From Phylloscopus collybita (lineage: Eukaryota > Chordata > Aves > Passeriformes > Phylloscopidae), in contig JAJNNQ010000026.1 in the NCBI GenBank assembly GCA_027886175.1, positions 15,247,501 through 15,311,500 on the forward strand: 64,000 bases of DNA, given 5' to 3'. Shown here piece by piece: positions 36,123 to 47,036 of this stretch. A program made the translations under genes and the position numbers. Within the stretch, counting starts at the first letter, position 1; the number at the start of each line of letters is the position of its first letter. Under the pieces are notes generated by a model, which worked only from the letters and a program-made list of their open reading frames with translations, had not been told where the DNA came from and did no database searches.

Positions 36123-39100
36123 CTGGGAAGAAAAGGGCATGATGAATTAATAATGTATTTTTCACTTAAGAAAAATTTCATTGTAATCTCAACTACTCTT
36201 ATTTGACTTATGTTTATATTTATGCTTTCCAACACATTCAGTTGTTGTTTAAAGTATTCCTAGTGCTGAGCATTGTTATATCCATAAACATTCATTCCTG
36301 TATAGAATCCAGATAAATTCTATTCTTCAACTGCACACTGTACAAATTGATTGCACAAACTAACTCTTCATAATGCGAAACAACATTTTCTTTGCTATTT
36401 CAAAATATGGAATGACATTTTTTCTTGTGCAGTGAAAGGGAATAAGTTAATGTTGCTGTTTAACCCCTACACAAAACATAATGCCAGTTAGACACCTCAG
36501 AAGGAAATGCTATAAATAATGATATTTTCACAATCTAAATCTCTGAAGAAAACTATTAAATGTCACCAAAAGCTCATCTGAGATTCATCATTCCTTTGGT
36601 GCATTCTTAGTTGAATTTTTAGAAGCTAAATTTAGGGAAATGATCAACATTTTTATTTTTGCTTTAATTCATTGGACTAAATAGAGAAGCACATTCTCAA
36701 CATGGTTTAAAAAATAACCAATTTAAATATTGAATTATTATTAATAATGTTAATATCATAATCGTCATTATTATTATCGTCACAGAACACCCCCCAACAT
36801 CAAATTACTAAAAAACTACAAAAATCTGTGGCTTGGACATGAAGACATTTTGAAATACCTGATGAAAAATGTTATATTAAACGTGTTGCTTGATTTATCA
36901 CGGTCCAATGTTCTTGTGAAAAGATTATATTAGGCAATAAAATCTAAAAAATATATGTACAAGACTTAAGAGATGCTGAACAACTTACTTCACATCTTGT
37001 GTTTCAATTACTTTCACTGAAAAATAGAGATTATGAAGATAATCATCTCATTTGTAACCAGTGTGAGATCTGCAAGGAAAGAACAATACAAAAATGCGAA
37101 GCGTTACTGTCAACATCCATGGCAATTAGATTTGATCTCAAGAAATGTAAATTAGGAGCAACTTTTCTGATTTTATTGGAATTATACTAGTTTGTAGTTA
37201 TCTGCATTTACAAAAGACTGACTAAGCAGCTGTGGAGATTGAAATGCACAGAGAAATGAGTTCATTATTAAATACAGACAAACAAATGCTTCACAAATTA
37301 CCTGGAATGCTCACAACAGTGTCCTCTTATTACATCTCTTAGTCTCTCTTCCTTTGAAATGCACTAGATCTAGAAGCACAAAGGAAAACATTGAAGGTAG
37401 CTGATCTGATGTGTACATTTATTTTGATTTCTAGTAAAATTAAGAGAATATAAGAATCACAAGAGGAACCCTCAATGGAAGGAGACAGGAATTAAAAAGT
37501 CCACAAAAGACTAAAATTTTTTCTGGATCTCTCCCTATAGCTCAGATTTGAGCTTCATTGACTTATACAATATGTAAAGTAAGCTGGTTTTACTGCACTC
37601 TAAGATATTTTTTTTTAAAGTATGACTATAAAATTTAAATCATATAAAACCGAAATTGCTCTGGACAATGCTCATTGTTCTGGAAATAGTGGTGCAAATT
37701 TATTTTCTGGAATTTCAAAGTATTGAATAGCTTCATTTTTTTTTTTTTCCTGTTTTAGAGATACTTTTAAATTAGTTCAACTAGAGAGGTTCACATGTAG
37801 TTGTCTTACTTATAACATGAGCCTTACTATAATATGAGCCAGAAATAACATATTACTACTGTTCCTATAAAGTCTTTCTTTAGATCTGAGAGCATCATAG
37901 ACAGATGGTCAGGAAGCTCTCTAGTATGTGGCTCACTTACAAAAGTAATTTTTTATTCGTGGGTAAAAAGTTTTGTTGTTCTTTCTAGGCTTTCTAACAG
38001 ATTTTGAGCAACTTTTGAGTAGCTTTTTTGACTTGATAAACTCACTTGGACAAAGCCATGCTTCACCTGACATTAGGTCTCTACTTTTTAACAAAGAGCC
38101 TTTGATATGACACCTAGGGGAAAACAGTATTTTCATAGCAATTTGTGCTAACCTTTCAAAGAAACCTTGCTTGGTGCTGCTAGTGTTCACAAATGATAGT
38201 AATCATGTCATGTCTTTAAACAGATTACTTGAAAATTTCCAGCTATAGAAAGTACTAAAGTCAGCAACACAGATGAATAATTTTGTATCTCAGAAAGGTG
38301 ACAGTACTGACATCAGTCCATCAATCCAGTAATTAGTACATACCATGATTATAAACACACACACAACCCCCTAAACAGACAGAGAACTGTGATCCTACTG
38401 AAAAAATATTTTTACAAGAGCTACATGAAAACTCAGGAACGTGATCAAAATTTCCATCAAGAATACTTCAATTGCAAATAATTTAGAGCACAGTTTTCAT
38501 TAATTCAAACAATAGCCATTTTACCCCTGAGTCTGTAAACAGGAATTCAGATCCATCTAATTAAAATAGGTTATCTATGACATACAGTGTGCCAACGAGC
38601 TTCAGTACAAGACTTCTAGGTTGGGGTTTGGTTGTAAGTTATTTAATACTTTCCCCTTTCGATATCAAACCTTATCTGTTGGAATGACCATGAAGACTTG
38701 TGAGTCTTTTTTTCCATTAGGTAAGGAAAATAGTTTTTCTTTTCTCAAGAGGTGTTTTGGTTTTTGTTTTTGGTGTTTTGGTCTGGTTTGGTTTGTTTGT
38801 TTAATACAAGCCAAAATAGTTTTAGAAGTAAACAAGCTAACTATATAGGGCTAAAGTGAGCTGGTATAATTATAGCTTTAGTGTCGATTAAGTCAAACTG
38901 CTTTGAAGAAAATCTTTGTGTGCACTTTTTTCCTTTGGTAATATAAAAAAAAAAAAAAATGAAGTCTTCAAATTCTATTTAGATGTAAATACCAGCAATA
39001 AGATTATACCAAACACCAGCAAAATGTTCTAATGATTATTAGTAAGAATTACACACATTCATTAGGAGACTGTTCCCCTAATACCTTATCATATTCATGC

Positions 39101-39280
39101 TTCACCAGACAGACAAAAAGATTCTGGTTTGGTTTTGCTTGTTTGTTTGAGCACAGTTATTTTTGGAAAATGTTTGCAAGATTTTGGTGTGTGGCCTAAC
39201 AGTCCACATAGCTCTGTGAGTAGAGGCTGTGACCCTAACAAACATGCTACCTAGGGCCACTTTAAAGATATGCCCTAAGC
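36123..39280. other. AT-rich DNA, no gene seen
   Basis: Includes an ATT/ATA-rich stretch at 36721-36780, a short AC repeat at 38354-38366 and a GGTTTT-rich tract at 38755-38800. No exon or repeat family recognised. Confidence 0.5.
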
Positions 39281-39303
39281 TGTAATTGCCCCGGGTGATT
39301 ACA
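39281..39303. promoter_or_regulatory. inverted TAAT-core pair in a GC-richer unique segment
   Basis: TGTAAT (39281-39286) and ATTACA (39298-39303) are exact reverse complements flanking an 11-base GC-rich spacer containing CCCGGG. They sit in a segment (about 39170-39370) of clearly more balanced composition than its flanks and with no repeat signature. TAAT cores are homeodomain binding sites. This is a candidate conserved noncoding element; the evidence is composition and motif only. Confidence 0.2.
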
Positions 39304-39748
39304 GAGCCATTTCAGGTCAGATTGCTGTGCTTCCCAGGACTATCTGCTCTCTTGTAGTCGCTGGTATATAATGTTGATTCGAATTAGATCTACTTTCCTT
39401 TTTCAAAATATTTAAACCTGTTGCAGAGTAAGTCACTAAACCTAATTCATCTGGATAACAACTGCAGGTGTATTGTGATCTCTAAACACTCCATATTATT
39501 TCAATATTGGTTGCTTTAGCATTTCACCAAGCCTTTATGTCAGATTCCCTTCTTTATGGATTCAGATGCCTTTTCATTCCTTGTAAACCAATGATAGTTT
39601 AATCCCATTAATCTTGGGGATTAAAGGGATCTGTTTGCTTTAGGCTCCTTGCATAAACTAAGTTTCATTTAGAGAAAAAAAAAAAACCAAAAGAGAAACA
39701 TATTTCCAGACTAACATCTCCTGATCAAAGCAAGGTTGCCTGGGTCTT
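39304..39748. other. no gene seen
   Basis: Remainder of the balanced-composition segment (to about 39370), then AT-rich DNA up to the CR1. An A run lies at about 39675-39687. Confidence 0.45.
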
Positions 39749-40981
39749 ATTGCTCAGGGCCACATCCTGTTGAATTTTTAGTATCTCCAACAGCAGAGAC
39801 TTTATGATGTCTTTGTGTAACCTCTTCCTGTCTCTAGCCAGCCTCCCAGAAGAAAGTGTTTTCTTATTTTTAAATCAAATTTCTTGTGTTTCGGTTTGTA
39901 CCCTTAGTCTCTTGTCTGCTCACTGGGCACTACTCAGAAGAGTTTATTCCTTTTACTTTGGACCATCACACATTTTTATGTGTTGTTCAGATGCCCCTGC
40001 CCCTGTTCACCTCCAGGCTGAAAAATTGCAGCTCTCTCAACATTTCCTTCTATGCCAGATGATCCAGTCCCTTTATCATCTTTGTGACTCTTTTTTGAAC
40101 TTGCTCTAGTGTGTCCATCTGTCTAGTACCAAGGAGGCCAAAACAGGACCCAGCACTCCAGATGCCTCTCAGCAGGGCTGAGCAGGAGAGAAGGATCACA
40201 TCCCTCCACCTGCTGACTGTGCTCTTCCCAACTTAGCCACAAGTAATGTTAGTTTACGTTGTCACAAGAGGCATATTGCTGGCTCAGGTTCAACTTCTTG
40301 TCCACCAAGAACAGTGAAGCAAATCTGTTTCAGTGGGTCCCCAGCATGTGATGGCATATGGGATTATTCATTCCTAGGAATACTTTGCATTTTGTGCTGA
40401 AAAGTTTGATGAGGTTCCTGTTGGTCTATTTCTTCAGTTTGTTGATGTCCTTCTGAATGGCAGCTCAACCATCTGGTCTCTGAAGCAGTCCTTTAAGTTT
40501 GATATTGTCTGCAGACTAAGGGTGCGCTTCTGTCACATTGTTTAGGCCATTCCTGACTGTTTCAAGCAGAACTGGACACAGTATCAGCCTCTCAGAGCAC
40601 CACTACTGACTGCCCACCAGCTGGACTTCATGCCACAAACTATTGCAATTTAGGCAGTTTACAGTCCTCTTAGTTGACCAATTTTGTAGCCCATTTTTAA
40701 CCATTTTTTTTTCTAGGAAGATGTTACACAAGATAGTGCTGAAAACCTTACTAAAGACAGAATAAACAATATCCACTGCTCTTCCTTCACCCCCAAACCA
40801 GCTATCTCATTAGAGAAGGCCATCAGATTGGTCGGGTTTTAGTTCCCCTTCAGAAATCCATGTTGACTATTGCCTCTTACCTTCTTGTCCTTAATAAATT
40901 TCCAGGTCTAAGTTATTTTTAAGGCTATTTGCTATATCACCATTCCAGAGACTGAAGGCTGACGAGACTGGAGTTCCCTGA
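39749..40981 (-). mobile_element. CR1 LINE fragment, about 1.2 kb, old copy
   Basis: The longest CR1 in the window, on the minus strand. Read on the plus strand it passes the usual CR1 landmarks in order: 'tgctcagggccacatcctgt', the Leu-Gly-Leu-Cys-coding region near 39890-39940, 'cacctccaggctgaaaaatt', 'gatccagtccctttatcatc', 'acccagcactccagatgcct', 'atcacatccctccacctgct', 'tgatgaggttcctgttggtc', 'gaactggacacagtatcagc', 'aacaatatccactgctcttc', 'aaggccatcagattggtcgg', 'aatccatgttgactattgcc' and 'ctggagttccctgagtagcc'. This spans much of the reverse transcriptase from the fingers/palm side to the C-terminus. Many indels and substitutions mark it as old. The 101-codon plus-strand frame is antisense to it. 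Confidence 0.93.
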
Positions 40982-42198
40982 GTAGCCTAAGCAACAGCTA
41001 CCAAAAAAAGCCACTTAAGCAAGGCATGAAAGCCACAGTTTTTGGGGTTGTCCAGAAGTAATTCATCACATCACATCACATCATACCACATCAAATCTGT
41101 TGTTGGGCTTAATTAGACATGAAGATGCTCAGGATATGAAACATGATAACAGCTTTAACAACATTAAACTAGGCTGCTTAAAACCAAACACTATTCATAT
41201 TTTAACGTTTAAACCTGAATAATTTGCATGGTTGTAATGTGTTCAATATCAAGCATCACTGTTGCATCTCTGTTGAGCTGAAGTCTTGCATAATTGAATG
41301 CTGAAATATTCATACTTGGATGATACAAATCAATGCAGCACTGGTATGCAGTTAAAAAAAGTTCATCTTTATATGAGATACTAACATACTCGAGTTTTAT
41401 TACAATAATTACAATGCTGTTTTTGTAATTGGTCTATGTTTTTGAATTTGCTGAAGCTTTCCCAGGTATTTAGTTAAAGATTTGGCCTTTTCTCTTGCAT
41501 AATTCTACTAAGAATGAAATGTTGTTTAAGATGAAGAATGGCAGAATCTGTATTTTACAAGAAACATAAAGGCTTGGTTTTGTTTTTGTTTTTTGATAGC
41601 CAATTCCTACTTGGTCTAGTAATTATCATGAATGGCAAAATATGAGAAAACGAAAGAAAAGCAAACAAACAGAACCCTTTAGAAAACAATGGTTATCAAC
41701 ACTCAGGAAACCTTATATTATTGAGCTTCAATTTCCCACAATTTTAGTTGAATTTTAGTCCAAGCAATATGAATTTTCTCCACACTAGGTGAATCTTTTT
41801 ATAAGTCATGAACTGCACACCTACTTTGACATAATTGACTCTACCTGAGTATATGAATACCCTAGAGTCATGCAGTCTTTCATCCTGATGGCACATTCTA
41901 AAAACCAAAAAAATATATAGGCAACAATAACAACGCCATCCCTAATGGTGCTTTACTTCTAGGAAGATCTGAGTTCAACAACTGCCTTCCAAATCCACTT
42001 ACTGTCATGATTTATGTTCTCCATCACTTCCAACTAATGTAGTGCAGACCTAAATTCATGATATAACTACCTGCTAAGAAGGAATAAGACAAAGACCATT
42101 TTTACTTGTTGGTCTCTACTGTACTTTGGTTTGGTTACAATAAATTAATAAAATAAATGTGAATTCAACACAAATATTGAATTGAATGAGGACATAAC
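40982..42198. other. AT-rich DNA, no gene seen
   Basis: A (CATCA)n-like short tandem lies at 41063-41093. Otherwise nothing recognised. Confidence 0.5.
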
Positions 42199-42230
42199 TT
42201 TTTTTTTTTTTTTTTTTTTTCCTTTCCCAG
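42199..42230 (+). repeat. T22 run followed by cctttcccag
   Basis: A 22-base T run merges into a pyrimidine-rich segment ending in CAG at 42230, so it resembles an extreme polypyrimidine tract with a 3' splice site. A 90-codon frame starts just after. There is no good donor at its end and no protein-like motif, so no exon is called. On the minus strand it would be a poly(A) stretch, but no AATAAA precedes it. Confidence 0.6.
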
Positions 42231-42580
42231 AACAGTATCTTTGAAGAAGGAAAACCCACATAAGAGGGTTTTAGGAATTCCCCCTTCTCCTCATCACCTC
42301 GAGCTACAACTCTTTATAACATCCCACTGCTTCTGCCTGATAACTCTGTTCACATCAAGAGATCACAGACCTCAGCCTGAAGATTTTTTTGCCAAAGCCA
42401 AGTTTCTTTTATCTCATACAGCACTGATGCTTTTCCCCCACCAACTCCTCTTTCATTACAGGAGAAAATTTGTAGACTGGGATGTTGAATGCAGAATGTT
42501 CTCTGTTGAATAGCCTTCAGTTATTAGGACTGTATTGCTGCTGTGTTGGATTCAGAGTTAAAACTGAAATTGAAGAGAAC

Positions 42581-42714
42581 ACAGATTCACGGAATATTCT
42601 CAGCTGGAAGGGACACACAAGGATCGTCCCATTCAACTCTTAAATGAATGGCCCATATAGGTATTGAATCCACAGCACCCACTCTAACTACCTGAGATAA
42701 TCTCAGGGTCTGTG
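42581..42714 (-). mobile_element. tRNA-Ile-headed SINE with CR1-type tail (TguSINE1-like), internal deletion
   Basis: On the minus strand it reads: a GACCCTGAG start and an A-box-like segment (ATCTCAGGTAGTTAGAG). After a deletion in the anticodon/variable region come ATTCAATACC in the B-box position and TATGGGCCA. The CR1-like tail follows, with 'gatccttgtgtgtcccttcc', 'agctgagaatattccgtgaa' and TCTGT. The tail is more complete than in the copy at 29.8 kb. The GACCCTGAG start is shared with that copy, showing where the Ile-headed unit begins. No tRNA-Ala-like unit precedes this one. Confidence 0.85.
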
Positions 42715-44055
42715 AAGAGAAAATATTTTAAATGTACCAACAGACAATCTACCTGAACTGACACAGCAAATCTTCACATACAAATCAGCCTTTCTTTCAT
42801 GGAATGTAAGTTTTCTTACCTTAATTTAAAAACTGATACAAAGATTTATAGTGCTTGATCCTCACAAGACTTTCTATACATTTTATTGACAACACATATG
42901 ATCCTTAAACTTGCATAAAACTCAAGCTAAAGAGCTGAAAAAAATACAGAAATTCAAGTGAGACACAGATCTGGCATGTTTTAGCTTTTGCAAACTCTAA
43001 AAAAATTACCTTTTTTTTTTTTTTCAATAAATGTTATTATTTTTCTCAGTTTCTGTTCATATCATTTAAGATCAATGTGGGATTTATGTCTTTTTCCACT
43101 ACATATAAGGCATAGTCCACTACAAGTAAGGGGACCAGTAAGTGAAGCTAGTAAGATTTTGCATCAAAATATAAAAAATATAGAAGTGGTTTGGCTTAGT
43201 AGAGTGGAGAATGATAAAGGTTCGAGTGGCTTTCAACTTTTTAGAGCTACAGCTTACTTCTATATTTTTAATAGTGACAGCACGTTCATTTCATTGAATG
43301 ATTACATCCTTTGGAAAAAGTGATAGGAAGAGTCATGGAGCATTTGAGTAAGCACTGCTGATTTGTGGTTGCAGCTCTCAATGCCTGCAGTGTAACTGCC
43401 AAGCAGAATTACTGTATCTGCTTTTTATTACACTCAAATGATTGACCTATGTGAATCCTCCTTACCTTGAGCACAACAAACTGCTGACTTGGTTCCATCT
43501 TCAAGTTAGTAAAACAGTGGCTTTGGAGCCAGCTCAACACTGTTAGTCAAACTTGCATCAAATATGTTCCCTGCTTCCATTAGGACTGTCACTTGAAAGT
43601 AACTGACTGGACCATAAAATAATTGTCTTTTCTTGCTTTCTCCGCAAGTTATCCAATCACTTTTTTTTTCCCTACAATAGAACAATGATGGGGTAAGTTT
43701 GTACACACTCCAAAGCTATTTAAAAACATTGACCAAAACACATTTTTGTCATGGGAACATTCATAAATAACACTGTAGATTTCATTAGTCATTTAAAGTG
43801 GATTTAGAAATGATTATTAATAAGAGCATTTTTTTAATCTGAAAAGGCATCAATGTTTTCACTTCATGTAATTCAAAAAAGTTCTAATTTGAAAGAAAGA
43901 ACTGCACAAAAGAATAAAAGAAGCAGAGAAGGAATTGGACAGAAGAAAACAAAGAAAAAGAAAAAGAGATGAGGGAAATAAAGCTTTTAAAAATATATGA
44001 AGATCCATGCTTGTAAATTTCAGGAAATCTGTTAAACGTTGCTGAATGCGTTGTC
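42715..44055. other. AT-rich DNA, no gene seen
   Basis: A T run lies at 43011-43024. The 111-codon frame at 42988-43323 has no recognisable features. A segment near 43340-43460 is compositionally balanced and unique-looking, but no motif justifies a call. Confidence 0.45.
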
Positions 44056-44076
44056 ATTTGCATACATTTGCATATG
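44056..44076 (+). promoter_or_regulatory. tandem octamer (ATTTGCAT) pair with E-box
   Basis: Perfect octamers ATTTGCAT at 44056-44063 and 44066-44073, 10 bases apart, overlap a CATATG E-box at 44071-44076. The octamer is the binding site of POU-domain (OCT) factors. Two perfect copies one helical turn apart are unusual by chance, although an AT-rich background raises the odds. Candidate enhancer element only. Confidence 0.3.
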
Positions 44077-45544
44077 GTGAGGGCCTTTGATACACTACAT
44101 TATGAATTTAGAAGATATGATATTGTAGTAGATAAGGCTGTATACACCCAGGAGAAGTCAGCAAATTGTAAGCAATGTAAGGTTTGGAAACTGCACTTTT
44201 AAATGGGAAAGCTGCTCTAACTTACCCTGAATTATTAGTAAAAAATGGACTAGTTTCAGAATAAGTTTCCTATGAACTAGCAGATTTGTAAAGCCATTGG
44301 TGGATATAAGCTACATGGACATAGGAGTGTTGACTTTCTTTCAGAAAAGGAAGTGATGGGTGATCATGGGAGATCATGAGTCATCTCCCATGTTCCCATC
44401 CCTCCAGAATAATTTGGTGGTTTTATGGCTCATGGGAAACACAGACATGAATCTGACATTTTTTGAGGAGTTTTATTGTGAAAAACTAAAAGAAATTGGA
44501 TGGCAACACTTGGAAATTAACGATCAGTTTAAAGTTGATCACTGTGCGTGGATTAGTTCTGCAGTTATAAGAGTAAGACAACTAATAAAATATTTACTCA
44601 AATTAAGGATAAAATAAATAAAAAAGTGAGAAATCATTCTTTTAACCCATAAAACCAAATGCTTCTGAATTCCTTGCCAATGATGTGCAAAACTGTTACT
44701 ATGAGCAAACGAACAATGATACGTCATCATTAATACAAAGGTAAAATGAAACATTCAGGTTCTGATGAAAGCAGGGGAGAAAAATTCCTTTTAGAATGTG
44801 TGCTTAGATTAGAAATTTGGCATAGAAAGGGAAAGGGAGCAGTTAGATTCTCCCTTGAAGTATTAAAACATTCCTCCTAGTGATTACAATGGGAACTAAA
44901 GCAGTCTTTATATAACCAAAGCATCATGGGAGGAATCCACGTGTGAAAATTCTTAAAAACACTAAGCAAAATTATTTAAATGCTCTCAAAAGACAGGAGA
45001 GAATAATGCAACAGAAAACTTGGAGAGTAAAAGAGATAAATTACTTTTCTTATATGCTGTTTAGAGTCTGTAAATATTATTATATGTGATCTAAACTCTG
45101 TGATCAAAATCCACGTTTTCAGAAACAAAGGTTTGCATAATTGTGGTAATTACCAGCCCCACTGGACTTTGTAACTTCTCTGCTTTTTCTGCTGCCTTAT
45201 CTATTCCACTGGGCTCCTGGGATGAAAGCCAGCCTGTGTCTGTTACACGGTTCAACCAGCCACTGGGGGAAGCGGGTATCTTAACTGCTGGAGGTCTTAA
45301 TGACTCCTGGTTGCACAGTACTATTTATCCACCATGCAAAAGCTTCAAAATTGCTCTTGTGGCCTAATAGGTAGGATCTCAGGATAAATTTTGCAGCGGT
45401 AAGCTTGCAAATGTTGTTCTTCAGGCAATGATTAGAAATTGTCAGGAAATCAATGTATAATGCAGAGGTCATAATTATTCTTAATTTAATTTTTCACCTT
45501 TCAATACTAGATCAAAAACAAAGCAATATCAGCCATATAACCTG
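44077..45544. other. AT-rich DNA, no gene seen
   Basis: A segment near 45145-45340 is GC-richer than its flanks and opens a 74-codon frame with no recognisable motif. It could be a decayed element or a conserved noncoding segment. Confidence 0.45.
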
Positions 45545-45567
45545 AAAGACAACTAGCAGGCATTTAG

Positions 45568-45811
45568 AGAGAAATGAGGGATAGAAGGCAGGGTGGAAAG
45601 ATGGAGAAAAGGGAAGATGTACATGAGGAAGGGAAGAAGGAAGAGGAAAAGGAAGAGAGGAAGGAGAAAAGGAAAGATAAAGGAAAGGAGAGAAAGAGAG
45701 AGGAAAGAGGGAGAGAAGGAAGGAAGGAAGGAAGGAAGGAAGGAAGGAAGGAAGGAAGGAAGGAAGGAAGGAAGGAAGGAAGGAAGGAAGGAAGGAAGGA
45801 AGGAAGGGAAA
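45568..45811 (+). repeat. long polypurine tract with (GGAA)n core
   Basis: Nearly all purine on the plus strand for about 240 bases, with irregular GGAA/GAGA/AAGG units. It ends in a pure GGAA array at 45714-45807 (94 bases, about 23 units). The two overlapping frames of 92 and 103 codons are Lys/Glu/Arg/Gly repeats produced by the array, not genes. Such homopurine mirror-repeat DNA can form triplexes. GGAA arrays are also binding substrates for ETS-family factors in general. Confidence 0.95.
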
Positions 45812-46894
45812 CCTGTAATAACTGGACAGTTTGTTGTTCTAAATACTCATAATATGGGTTCCTTCCTTAAAGAAAAAAAAGAAATATATGCTCTTTTCAA
45901 CTAATTGAGATTTTAAGTATTCTGACATATTTTAAAGAAATATCCTTAAATGTCATGCTTGGCTCGTTCATGTCACTCATATATCTGGCACCCAACCAAA
46001 AAAATCTGTTCTTATGGAGGTGGACTGAATTAGGTCTGTTAGTCAAGGTGCAAGGGTATGAAAACTCCCACAAAAATATATTTTTTTTTCTAAAAAGGGT
46101 ACTTCATTGCTTCCCCAAACTCACTGCATAACATTATTGGATATTTTTATACTGTAAAATATGCTGATACTACAAAATATAGATTGTACTGGCACAGTAA
46201 TAAAGACACCTTCATTGGTATTCAGATGAGTTTTATAATTAAAGTCAATATCCTTTCTGTGAATGTCCAAATGATAAGTGCAATTATAAAGATTGCATTA
46301 ATTTTATGAACATCTGCGCAAAATTCATAACATTGTGCCAATCCTGATGTTTTGCCAGCTTCATGCTTTTGAGAGTGATTAAAGGATAAAAATAGGAAAA
46401 TATCTTATTTTGGTAAATATATGTGTCTTTTAAAATACACAAAAGGGATGGGAAATGTAGTTCAGTTTGGAAATGGCTACACTAATCCAGATCTCAAAGT
46501 GCTGAAATTGATCCCTTGAAGTGTACTTTGTGCTACAAAATGCCATAATAATTCATTATAAGAGATTATTGCTCTGTACAAGACAGACAAACATGGTAGA
46601 TTGCACAAGTTAATTTACAGTCTTGGAATGAATCCTGTTTTGTTTAGATAGTTACTGGATGGGCTTTTGAGAATATTGAAAAGACTGATTCTTTCCATGG
46701 TCTGCAAATAAGGAAAAATATATATATAAAAAATATATTTAGTCCACAGAGTCAATTACCTGGAATTGCAAATTTGGCCTCGATAAACTGGAAGATTGTT
46801 GATTTGTACAACAATTCTTAACTTCCAGACCCATACATGAAAAATTTGTCTTGCAGCTATCATTAGGAATGTTTCCTTTTCTGTTTATGCTTAG
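45812..46894. other. AT-rich DNA, no gene seen
   Basis: Nothing recognised. Confidence 0.5.
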
Positions 46895-47036
46895 GTGTTT
46901 GCTGCTGTTTTATAAGCTGTGCTACTTGAAGAGCCCCTGCATGGATGGTACTGAAAGATATGGTGTGGGACATCAAAAGGAAGCCAGTACTGCTATAGCA
47001 GGCAGAAGCCAGATGGGATTCTTGAGGGAATCTCAG
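46895..47036 (+). other. candidate internal exon, open frame, unknown gene
   Basis: A pyrimidine-rich acceptor (cttttctgtttatgcttag, AG ending 46894) is followed by 142 bases that stay open in one frame and end at TCTCAG|GTAAAG. In that frame one base completes the upstream codon and 47 codons follow, ending in Gln. The peptide includes a Tyr-Lys-Leu-Cys-Tyr stretch and a Gly-His-Gln-Lys-Glu-Ala segment and is not low-complexity. I recognise no family. Both splice sites are good, but an exon needs conservation or RNA evidence. Confidence 0.22.

Noticed and set aside
39804..40109. 101-codon plus-strand frame with Cys/Leu-rich sequence
   Set aside because: It is antisense to the minus-strand CR1 reverse-transcriptase remnant.
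41063..41093. CRISPR-like or regulatory CATCA repeat
   Set aside because: A short simple tandem without spacers; an ordinary slippage product.
42199..42513. Exon after the T22 polypyrimidine tract
   Set aside because: The acceptor-like motif is good but no donor or stop context supports an exon, and the 90-codon frame has no protein-like signal. The T run alone explains the resemblance.
45574..45904. Lys/Glu/Arg/Gly repeat proteins of 92 and 103 codons
   Set aside because: Both are translations of the polypurine (GGAA)n array in two frames.
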